From positions 1-5,391 of the forward strand of contig JACZSI010000123.1 of NCBI GenBank assembly GCA_022574265.1: DNA of 5,391 nucleotides, written 5' to 3'. The notes under the pieces are model-generated. The model did no database searches. It was not told the DNA's origin and worked only from the letters and a program-made list of their open reading frames with translations. Both the position numbers and the translations under genes were made by a program. This DNA comes from Chloroflexota bacterium. GTDB lineage: Bacteria > Chloroflexota > Dehalococcoidia > Lucifugimonadales > Australimonadaceae. Positions 1-5,391 of this stretch are shown one piece after another (position 1 is the first letter of the stretch; each line of letters begins with the position of its first letter).

Positions 1-280
1 CGTTGGCGTCGCAGAACATGTAGCCGTGGCGGAACATGCGGTAGGGGAAGATGGGGATCGCGAGGAAGTCGTTGAGCCCGCGGGAGGTGTAGTACACCAC
101 CTCCGCCAGGGACATCTCGGCGGCGTCGAACTCGCCGTTGAACAGCCCGGTGAAGATGTCGGCCGGGTTGGTCTTGACGATGGGCCGTAGGTCCACGCCG
201 GGGACCGAGAGCTCGCCTTGGAGGACGGGCGCGGTGCGGTCGTAGAGACGGGCGGCTAGGGTCAGTGGGTACGTTGCCAT
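1..280 (-). CDS. 4,5-dihydroxyphthalate decarboxylase (Pht5)-like protein, N-terminal part
   Basis: The first 93 codons of a gene that runs off the left edge. The product begins MATYPLTLAARLYDRT and contains the stretches GVDLRPI, PADIFTGLFNGEFDAAEMSL and AIPIFPYRMFRH. This pattern (a 'YDRT' near the start, then 'EFDxAExSL', then 'aIPvFPxRxFRH') is what I know from the 4,5-dihydroxyphthalate decarboxylase family, which shares the fold of periplasmic substrate-binding proteins of the NMT1/THI5 kind. In phthalate breakdown Pht5 decarboxylates 4,5-dihydroxyphthalate to protocatechuate. No signal peptide or lipobox is seen, which favours a cytoplasmic enzyme over a transporter binding protein. 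The ATG at 280 is well supported by GGGAGG five bases upstream. The gene follows the Pht4-like oxidoreductase on the same strand after 140 bases. The family is clear; the substrate is inferred, and many relatives are annotated only as ABC substrate-binding proteins. Confidence 0.72.
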   Translation of the reverse strand, partial: MATYPLTLAARLYDRTAPVLQGELSVPGVDLRPIVKTNPADIFTGLFNGEFDAAEMSLAEVVYYTSRGLNDFLAIPIFPYRMFRHGYMFCDAN

Positions 281-305
281 CGGGCCTCCCTATCACCCGG
301 AGCCG

Positions 306-393
306 GGGACGAGATCCTTCGCCCGCCTGCGGCGGCCTCAGGATGACAACTTCGGCCCGTTGTCATGCTGAGCGCAGCGAAGCATCTCGTCCC
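306..393. repeat. Imperfect inverted repeat (interspersed palindromic element, family A)
   Basis: The left arm (306-350) and right arm (359-393) are reverse complements apart from two mismatches and an extra block in the left arm, around an 8-base loop (351-358). The outer ends GGGAC/GTCCC and the inner ends GACAAC/GTTGTC pair perfectly. The arms carry GAGATCCTTCG...CTCAGGATGACA, which I recognise as a common interspersed element of Chloroflexota and other GC-rich environmental genomes. The extra block in the left arm is itself a small hairpin (CCGCC 323-327, GGCGG 331-335). It fills most of the space between the Pht4-like and Pht5-like genes, so the transcript would fold here; it might lower downstream expression or protect the upstream message. 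No U-tract follows, so I do not call it a terminator. Confidence 0.8.
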
Positions 394-420
394 GTTCCAG
401 CGCTACGCTGTCACTGCCGC

Positions 421-1701
421 CTACCGCACCAGCACGCCGGCCTCGGCCGGAGGCAGGTCGAAGATCTTGGCGTCGCCGTAGTCGGGGGAGACCGGCACCT
501 GGTGGTGCATGTCGATGAGCTTGCCGGTCTTCGCCGACTCGATGACGCCGAGGGTCGCCTCGAGCGTGGCCATGCCCCACTCCGGGGTGTGGTAGACCGG
601 CGCGCCGTGGACGACGGCGTCGTAGAGCTCTTGGAGCTCGGCGCGGCGGTTCATCGCCCAGCCGCCGGGCGCCTTCAGCTCGATCTCGTGGTGGCCCTTG
701 TTGTCGTAGATCATGATGCCGTAGGCCGTGCGCGTGATGTCGCCGCGCTCGCACGAGACGACGACGAAGCCGGGCTCGCCGGGGACCCAGGGCTCGCCGG
801 CCGGGTCGCGGTTGACGCCCTCGCGCTTGAAGATCTCCACCTCGCGCTCGCCGCCGATGCGGATCGCCTGCTTGTCGGCCTCCTCGTCGCGGGACCCTGT
901 GATCATGCCGTCGCGCACCATGATGCGCTCGGGCTCGTCGTAGCGCTGCTTGTCGTGGCCCCAGGGCACGAGCGCGGCGCCCATGAAGTAGCCGTGGGAG
1001 TTGTGGACGATGGTCGAGAAGGCGCCGTTCTCGAACTCGAACATGGCGGAGTAGTAGCCGGGGATCGGCCGCTCCGGCATCCACTGGCCGACGACGCCGC
1101 GGACGTTCTTGATCATGCCGCCGGCGAGCAGCCGGACGGTGTCGATCTGGTGCGGGCCCTGGCGGTAGACGAGCCCGCCGCCCTGCGCCATGTCGAGCTC
1201 CTCGGCGACGCGCGGGCGGAGCAGCCAGTCGGTGTAGGCGAAGAAGTTGACGGAGCGGACGGCGCCCAGCTCGCCGGACTGGATGATGTTGTACATCTTG
1301 CGGAAGGGCGGGATGAAGCTGCGGGTGTGACCGGCGACCAGGATGTTGCCGGTGCGCTTGGCCGCGTCGATCATGGCCTGCGCCTCTTCGAGGTTGAGGG
1401 CCATCGGCTTCTCGACGACGACGTGCTTGCCGTGCTCGAGCGCGTAGATGGTGTGCGGCGCGTGGAAGCGGTTGGGCGTCGAGATCCAGACGGCGTCGAC
1501 GTTCTTGTCCTCGCACAGCTCCTCGATGGTTTCGTAGGCGACGGCCTCGTAGCGGGCGGTGAAGCGCTCGCGGGTCGTCGGGTTGAGGTCGGCCCCGGCG
1601 ACGAGGTCGAGCTCCTCCATCTGCTCGAAGGCGGGCAGCATCTCGGTGCCGCCGACGCCGATGCCGACCATCGCGATGCCGAGGGTCTTCTTGGATGTCA
1701 T
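421..1701 (-). CDS. Gfo/Idh/MocA family oxidoreductase, phthalate dihydrodiol dehydrogenase (Pht4)-like
   Basis: A 426-residue NAD(P)-dependent dehydrogenase. The N-terminal Rossmann domain has the nucleotide-binding glycines in MVGIGVGG (residues 11-18) and the family hallmark EKP at 97-99 (VVEKPMAL). The second domain has GGG at 174-176 followed by HQID (184-187), the usual place of the catalytic His and Asp. The stretches YTDWLLRPR, EELD.AQGGG and HQIDTVRLLAGG closely resemble Pht4, which oxidises cis-4,5-dihydroxy-4,5-dihydrophthalate to 4,5-dihydroxyphthalate; that the next gene is Pht5-like supports this reading. R180 sits where many family members have Asp. I chose the ATG at 1701 because AGGAGG lies 9 bases upstream; the open frame continues to 2247 but that extension crosses the promoter and the next gene. 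The gene ends with TAG at 421-423. The family is certain; the substrate is inferred. Confidence 0.88.
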   Translation of the reverse strand: MTSKKTLGIAMVGIGVGGTEMLPAFEQMEELDLVAGADLNPTTRERFTARYEAVAYETIEELCEDKNVDAVWISTPNRFHAPHTIYALEHGKHVVVEKPMALNLEEAQAMIDAAKRTGNILVAGHTRSFIPPFRKMYNIIQSGELGAVRSVNFFAYTDWLLRPRVAEELDMAQGGGLVYRQGPHQIDTVRLLAGGMIKNVRGVVGQWMPERPIPGYYSAMFEFENGAFSTIVHNSHGYFMGAALVPWGHDKQRYDEPERIMVRDGMITGSRDEEADKQAIRIGGEREVEIFKREGVNRDPAGEPWVPGEPGFVVVSCERGDITRTAYGIMIYDNKGHHEIELKAPGGWAMNRRAELQELYDAVVHGAPVYHTPEWGMATLEATLGVIESAKTGKLIDMHHQVPVSPDYGDAKIFDLPPAEAGVLVR

Positions 1702-1802
1702 GGTTCGCTCCCTCCTGAGGGTGCGCCTCCGTTGGCTCTGGATCCCCAGCGATCGCGTCTCATGCTGGGTGGGCCGCCGGCCCGGGGGGCGCGTTGTGGA
1801 GC

Positions 1803-1817
1803 CGGGTGTATCACCCG
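1803..1817. promoter_or_regulatory. 15-base dyad over the candidate -10, possible operator
   Basis: A perfect 6-base dyad around a 3-base centre: CGGGTG-ATA-CACCCG on the minus strand. It covers the candidate -10 of the Pht4-like gene, a place where a bound repressor would block polymerase. The half-site with its centre, CGGGTGATA, appears again at 291-299 just upstream of the ribosome binding site of the Pht5-like gene. No regulator gene is in the window, and a dyad this short can arise by chance in GC-rich DNA. Confidence 0.35.
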
Positions 1818-1833
1818 CCGGGGTTGGTGTCAA
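1805..1833 (-). promoter_or_regulatory. Candidate sigma70-type promoter for the Pht4/Pht5-like unit
   Basis: On the minus strand a perfect -35, TTGACA (1833-1828), is followed after 17 bases by TACACC (1810-1805), preceded by TGA so that it forms an extended -10 (TGnTAnnnT-like). The -10 itself matches only three of six consensus positions. It lies between the stop of the CPBP gene (1853) and the ATG at 1701, giving a leader of roughly 95-100 bases. It is the best promoter-like sequence in the window. Confidence 0.5.
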
Positions 1834-1852
1834 CGATTCCCGGACCTTCAGC

Positions 1853-2536
1853 CTATCCCGCCAACCACGCCGCAAGAAGGGCGAGCGAGTTGATGAGCCC
1901 GTGGGCGACGACCGGGGCGATGACGCCTCCCGACCGCACGCGGAGGGCGGTGAACAGAAGGCCGGCCGCAGCCGTGGCGACGATGCTCCCGGCGACGAAC
2001 AGGGCCACGATGGCCACTTGGGCATCGGGCCAGTTGGCGTCCGATAGCTCGAGGCTCGGCACGATGTGCCACAGACCGAAGGCCGCGCTGGGTACGAGCC
2101 AGGCTGCCCTGGGGCCTGCGGACCGCAACCAGGCCCCGTAGAGCACGCCGCGGAATATCCACTCCTCGAAAAGCGCGGTGCCCAGCGGGATGCGCACCAC
2201 GGTCGCGTACAGGAGGGCCGCCACGGTGAGCTCCTGCGCCCTGGCATCGCCGCCCAGCACGTCTCGTGCCGCAGGCACCGCCAGCGCGACGTAGAGGGGC
2301 GCAGCGATGGCGAGACCTGCTGCCGTTCCCCACTTCAGCCCTGTCAGCACGGCGCCCTTGGGAAGGCCGAGGCTCTGGCGGTCCAGGCGGAGCCACCACC
2401 ACGCCGCGAGGGCGACGGCCGCGCCCGCCGCGAGGTTCAGGGGAACGTAAGCGACGTCGTGCAGGCCTTGGGGCAGCAGATTCGTTACGTTGCTGTAGAC
2501 GACTGCCGCGAGCGTGAGGGCGAGCGCTGTGTGCAT
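1853..2536 (-). CDS. CPBP family intramembrane glutamic endopeptidase (CAAX protease-like)
   Basis: A 227-residue, strongly hydrophobic protein with about six to seven membrane segments (for example residues 2-21, 31-51, 68-90, 102-122, 173-197, 205-226). It shows the three conserved motifs of the CPBP/Abi family (Rce1-like): EEWIFRG at 124-130 (EExxxR), FGLWH at 153-157 (FxxxH) and HGLIN at 212-216 (HxxxN). These residues form the membrane-embedded active site in the family. Bacterial members process or protect against peptides such as bacteriocins, or have unknown substrates; nothing here names the substrate. I chose the ATG at 2536. An open frame continues to a GTG at 2605, but that part is translated from an interspersed repeat and adds the non-hydrophobic segment VARRQSLTQLVEGLRTNG. 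No Shine-Dalgarno sequence precedes the ATG. The stop is TAG at 1853-1855. Confidence 0.87.
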   Translation of the reverse strand: MHTALALTLAAVVYSNVTNLLPQGLHDVAYVPLNLAAGAAVALAAWWWLRLDRQSLGLPKGAVLTGLKWGTAAGLAIAAPLYVALAVPAARDVLGGDARAQELTVAALLYATVVRIPLGTALFEEWIFRGVLYGAWLRSAGPRAAWLVPSAAFGLWHIVPSLELSDANWPDAQVAIVALFVAGSIVATAAAGLLFTALRVRSGGVIAPVVAHGLINSLALLAAWLAG

Positions 2537-2543
2537 GCGACGC

Positions 2544-2574
2544 AGTTTACCGTTCGTCCTGAGCCCTTCGACAA
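2544..2574 (-). promoter_or_regulatory. Possible leaderless promoter of the CPBP gene
   Basis: On the minus strand TAAACT (2549-2544) lies 7 bases before the ATG at 2536, which is the spacing expected if transcription starts at the start codon. This fits the absence of a ribosome binding site. A weak -35, TTGTCG (2574-2569), is 19 bases upstream and lies inside the repeat. The call is tentative. Confidence 0.3.
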
Positions 2575-2610
2575 GCTGAGTCAGGCTCTGGCGACGGGCC
2601 ACCACGAACG
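2551..2610. repeat. Interspersed repeat, family B, copy 1
   Basis: The element is bounded by CGTTCGT (2551-2557) and its inverse ACGAACG (2604-2610). Its core from 2564 reads CCCTTCGACAAGCTGAG then TCAGGCTCT. This is a diverged form of the CCCTTCGACAGGCTCAGG element that I recognise as abundant in Chloroflexota and other GC-rich environmental genomes. A second copy in the opposite orientation lies at 2958-2985. This copy sits directly upstream of the CPBP start codon. Confidence 0.75.
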
Positions 2611-2646
2611 ATGGAGGGGGAGCGCGTTGCGGCCCGCAGGGGGTCA

Positions 2647-2668
2647 GGGCGCACGCCGTGCGCCCCTA
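2647..2668. repeat. Short palindromic repeat, family C, at the SbcD stop codon
   Basis: A perfect 9-base inverted repeat, GGGCGCACG (2647-2655) and CGTGCGCCC (2657-2665), followed by CTA. On the minus strand it reads TAGGGGCGCACGG and so on, matching the GTAGGGGCGCACGGCGTG type of interspersed repeat known to me from GC-rich environmental genomes. The TAG at 2668-2666 is the stop codon of the exonuclease gene. In the RNA this would be a strong hairpin straight after the stop, but with no U-tract after it, so it is a possible 3'-end stabiliser rather than a typical terminator. Confidence 0.7.
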
Positions 2669-3994
2669 CTCCGCGCCCTCGATCTCCTCGCGCAGGAGCT
2701 GCTCCGCGCGCTCGACGAGCAGCTGCTCGCGGTCCGCGGGCGTGTTCTTCGAGGCGAGGTAGCGCCGCAGCGCGTCGAGCGGGCCGAGCTTCTCGGCCTC
2801 GTCGGTGCCGAGGCGGGTGCGCGAGGCGCGGCGCACGTTGCGCTCGATGCCGACGACGTAGTGCGCGGGCGCGAGCGCCTGGCGCACGGCGGCCTCGCGG
2901 AACGCCGGCTCCTGCTCGGCGTCCATCGAGACGCGCACGCGCACGATGGCGCCCTCGAGAGCCTGTCCTGAGCCTGTCGAAGGGCCCGATCCGGCGTGCT
3001 TGGCGATCGCCTCGAGCGTCGCGTCGGTCGGGTCCTCGCCGGAGCGCGCGGGCACGTCGATCGTGAGCATCGCGCGCGCCGCCACGGGGACGAACCGGAA
3101 GTCGGTGACGCGCTCGCCGCGGGGCTTCGAGGCGTCGACGTCGATCACGCAGAATCCCTTGTCCTCGTGCTCCTCGCTGAAGTCGATGCGCTCGATGCTG
3201 CCCGCGTACGCGACGGGCGGGTTCTGGCTGAGCACCTGGTGCTTGTGGATGTTGCCGAGGGCGACGTAGTCGAAGGCGGGGATCGCGACGGTGCCGAGGC
3301 CGAGCACGTGGTCGTTGCCGAGCATCATGCTGCGCTCGGACGCCGTCGTGGCGCCGGCGACGTTGACGTGCGCGCAGAGGAACGCGGGGAGCGCCGGGTC
3401 GAGCTGCGCGACCTCCTCGGCCAGGTGCTCGGTGATGCGCGCCTCGACGGCCTCCTTGATCTGCTCGAGCGTGAGGCCGCGCGTCTCCTCCTTGGCCATG
3501 AAACCGCCGATGCGGATCCACGGCAGCGCGACGACCTGCGCCTCGCCGGAGCGCGTGGCCACGCGGTAGGTCGCGAGCGTCGAGCCGAGGACGACGTTCT
3601 CGACGCGGAGCGTCGGGAAGATGTCGAGCGCGCCCGCGCGGCTCGCGACGTGCGGGAGGTCGTGGTTGCCGGGCGTGAGGAAGACGACGACGCCCGCGTC
3701 CGCGAGGCGCGCGATGCGCCTGGCGAACTCGCGCTGGTGCGTCTGCGACGGGTCGCGGCTCTTGTAGGCGTCGCCGGAGAACAGCACGAGGTCGACGCCC
3801 TCGCGCAGGGCGTAGTCGACCGCCTCGTCGAGGGCCGTGAGGAAGTCGAGCAGCCGCGTGGGCATGCCGACGAAGGCCGAGCGGTCGGCGCCGGGCGCGA
3901 AGTGCGGCGGCAGCGCGGCGAGGTCGGCCTCGGTGGCCGGCCGGCCGTAGTTCTCGACGCCGATGTGGACGTCGGAGAGGTGCAGGACGCGCAT
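2666..3994 (-). CDS. sbcD: SbcD/Mre11-like DNA repair exonuclease (metallophosphoesterase)
   Basis: A 442-residue protein of the calcineurin-like phosphoesterase fold, the nuclease partner of SbcC/Rad50 in processing DNA ends and hairpins. The metal-binding motifs are complete: DVHIG (D8, H10), GDAYKSRDPS (D75), GNHD (N110, H111), AHVNVAG (H209) and GNIHKHQ (H250, H252). AGSIERIDFSEE at 264-275 matches the SbcD 'GSpeRidFgE' signature. Residues 336-346 (GPSTGSGQAL) are encoded by an interspersed repeat and look like a tolerated linker insertion between a helix and the next strand (EGAIVRVRV). The C-terminal part is helical and charged. I chose the ATG at 3994 because the conserved MRVLHLSDVH starts there; a GTG at 4030 would add 12 unconserved residues. 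No ribosome binding site is visible. No SbcC gene follows: the next gene is the CPBP protease. The stop TAG lies in a repeat, so the extreme C-terminus may differ from relatives. Confidence 0.88.
   Translation of the reverse strand: MRVLHLSDVHIGVENYGRPATEADLAALPPHFAPGADRSAFVGMPTRLLDFLTALDEAVDYALREGVDLVLFSGDAYKSRDPSQTHQREFARRIARLADAGVVVFLTPGNHDLPHVASRAGALDIFPTLRVENVVLGSTLATYRVATRSGEAQVVALPWIRIGGFMAKEETRGLTLEQIKEAVEARITEHLAEEVAQLDPALPAFLCAHVNVAGATTASERSMMLGNDHVLGLGTVAIPAFDYVALGNIHKHQVLSQNPPVAYAGSIERIDFSEEHEDKGFCVIDVDASKPRGERVTDFRFVPVAARAMLTIDVPARSGEDPTDATLEAIAKHAGSGPSTGSGQALEGAIVRVRVSMDAEQEPAFREAAVRQALAPAHYVVGIERNVRRASRTRLGTDEAEKLGPLDALRRYLASKNTPADREQLLVERAEQLLREEIEGAE
2958..2985. repeat. Interspersed repeat, family B, copy 2, inside sbcD
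   Basis: Read on the minus strand, this is the CCCTTCGACAGGCTCAGG element followed by ACAGGCTCT. On the plus strand the 9-mer GAGCCTGTC occurs twice, at 2959-2967 and 2970-2978. It lies wholly inside the exonuclease gene and keeps its frame, giving PSTGSGQAL. It is related to copy 1 (2551-2610) but inverted relative to it. Confidence 0.8.
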
Positions 3995-4000
3995 GCGGGT

Positions 4001-4030
4001 AGGGTAGGCGCGGGCGGGGGCGGATGTCAC
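4001..4030 (-). promoter_or_regulatory. Possible leaderless promoter of sbcD
   Basis: On the minus strand GTGACA (4030-4025, five of six -35 bases) is followed after 18 bases by TACCCT (4006-4001, a TAnnnT -10). The ATG at 3994 comes six bases later, so transcription would begin at or next to the start codon. The lack of any Shine-Dalgarno sequence before this ATG fits. The extended GTG start at 4030 would overlap the -35. Support is by sequence pattern only. Confidence 0.35.
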
Positions 4031-4043
4031 GTGGGGGGCGGCG

Positions 4044-4394
4044 TTAGTATTCGATCGCCGACCTGCGCTCGAGTGCGTGCTTCACGGTGTCTACCTTGAA
4101 GCCGAGCGCTTCGAGGGTGGTGTAGCCGACCAGCGGCTGCTCGCCGTCGTCAGCAAGCGCCACGAGCACTGGTCGACGCACGTCTTCGATCTCGACCTCG
4201 GCAAGGACGAGCTGCCTGGTGACGGTGCGGCCGTCGCCGAGCTCGACCTCCGTCTCAAAACGGGCCTCCAGGCCGATGGCCTCCGCGGTCTCTCTCGGGA
4301 TCTTCGTGAAGGTGGCAGCCGTATCCGCTATGCCGTCTACCTGTCTTGAGCCCCGCGGTCCGTGGACCGTCATCGTTACGATCGTCTCGCCCAT
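4044..4394 (-). CDS. Retropepsin-like clan AA aspartic protease
   Basis: A 116-residue single-domain protein of the size expected for bacterial retropepsin-like proteases, which act as dimers with one catalytic Asp from each subunit. The active-site motif is ADTAATFTKIP (residues 23-33), matching the family's 'vDTGATxtxiP' with Ala in place of Gly in D-T-G. The second signature, the hydrophobic-hydrophobic-Gly segment of the psi loop, is PLVGYTTLEALGF (87-99), matching 'LIGxdtLealgl'. The segment VELGDGR between them is a typical hairpin. There is no signal peptide or membrane segment, so it is probably cytoplasmic. I prefer the ATG at 4394, with AGGA seven bases upstream, over a GTG at 4400. 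It follows glycyl-tRNA synthetase after only nine bases and is probably cotranscribed. The substrate and role of these small proteases are unknown to me. Whether the Ala variant is active cannot be told from sequence. Confidence 0.78.
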   Translation of the reverse strand: MGETIVTMTVHGPRGSRQVDGIADTAATFTKIPRETAEAIGLEARFETEVELGDGRTVTRQLVLAEVEIEDVRRPVLVALADDGEQPLVGYTTLEALGFKVDTVKHALERRSAIEY

Positions 4395-4403
4395 GGCCAC
4401 ATC

Positions 4404-5391
<988 letters not shown>

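Noticed and set aside
1771..1783. GGGCC-GCC-GGCCC hairpin in the leader of the Pht4-like gene as an attenuator
   Set aside because: Only a 5-base stem in very GC-rich sequence, with no U-tract, no leader peptide and no riboswitch-like architecture that I can recognise.
265..1893. Long plus-strand open frame of 542 codons opposite the oxidoreductase
   Set aside because: It is the antisense shadow of a clear Gfo/Idh/MocA gene. Its translation is low-complexity (Val/Asp/Leu/Ala-rich) as expected from GC-biased codons read backwards, and it has no recognisable domain.
1702..2247. N-terminal extension of the oxidoreductase frame by 182 codons
   Set aside because: It overlaps the CPBP gene in another frame and the promoter region, is rich in Pro/Arg/Ser without family similarity, and a strong AGGAGG sits before the ATG at 1701 where the Rossmann fold begins.
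2537..2665. CRISPR-like or defence array in the repeat-filled spacer
   Set aside because: The repeats are of different families, are palindromic and irregularly spaced, and there are no unique spacers of constant length and no cas genes.
2547..3521. Minus-strand open frame of 324 codons within sbcD
   Set aside because: Arg/Pro/Ala-rich shadow in another frame of the exonuclease; sbcD has intact catalytic motifs over the same bases.
2996..4099. Plus-strand open frame of 367 codons opposite sbcD
   Set aside because: Antisense shadow with Val/Asp/Glu/Arg-rich low-complexity translation and no domain.

Overview
This GC-rich window (strong G/C bias at third codon positions) carries six protein genes. 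All are read from the minus strand and packed closely, with no gene-free stretch over about 150 bases. I see no rRNA, tRNA, CRISPR array, transposase or phage gene. The dense coding, the mosaic of housekeeping and catabolic genes, and above all three kinds of short interspersed repeat suggest a bacterial genome of the Chloroflexota type (Dehalococcoidia/SAR202-like). That assignment is inference from repeat style and protein flavour; no marker phylogeny was run.

In transcription order (right to left): the window opens inside a glycyl-tRNA synthetase gene (4404-5391, N-terminus outside). Nine bases later comes a small retropepsin-like clan AA aspartic protease (4044-4394) whose ribosome binding site overlaps the synthetase stop codon, so the two look translationally coupled. 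After 49 bases comes an SbcD/Mre11-like exonuclease (2666-3994). It has a complete set of phosphoesterase motifs, an interspersed repeat read in frame in its C-terminal part, and a stop codon lying in another repeat. A 129-base spacer filled with repeats separates it from a CPBP (CAAX-like) intramembrane protease (1853-2536).

A 151-base gap then holds the best promoter of the window (TTGACA, 17 bases, extended -10) with a 15-base dyad over the -10. It leads into a two-gene unit: a Gfo/Idh/MocA oxidoreductase resembling phthalate cis-4,5-dihydrodiol dehydrogenase (Pht4; 421-1701), then a gene cut by the window edge that resembles 4,5-dihydroxyphthalate decarboxylase (Pht5; 1-280). In known phthalate pathways these enzymes act in succession (dihydrodiol to catechol-type diacid to protocatechuate), so the pair suggests an aromatic-acid or related ring-carboxylate catabolic operon. 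The substrate here is unproven and no ring dioxygenase is visible.

No clearly new system is present. The points most worth a second look are the repeats that have entered or terminated coding sequence, the Pht4/Pht5-like pair with its possible operator, the synthetase-protease coupling, and two genes that look leaderless.
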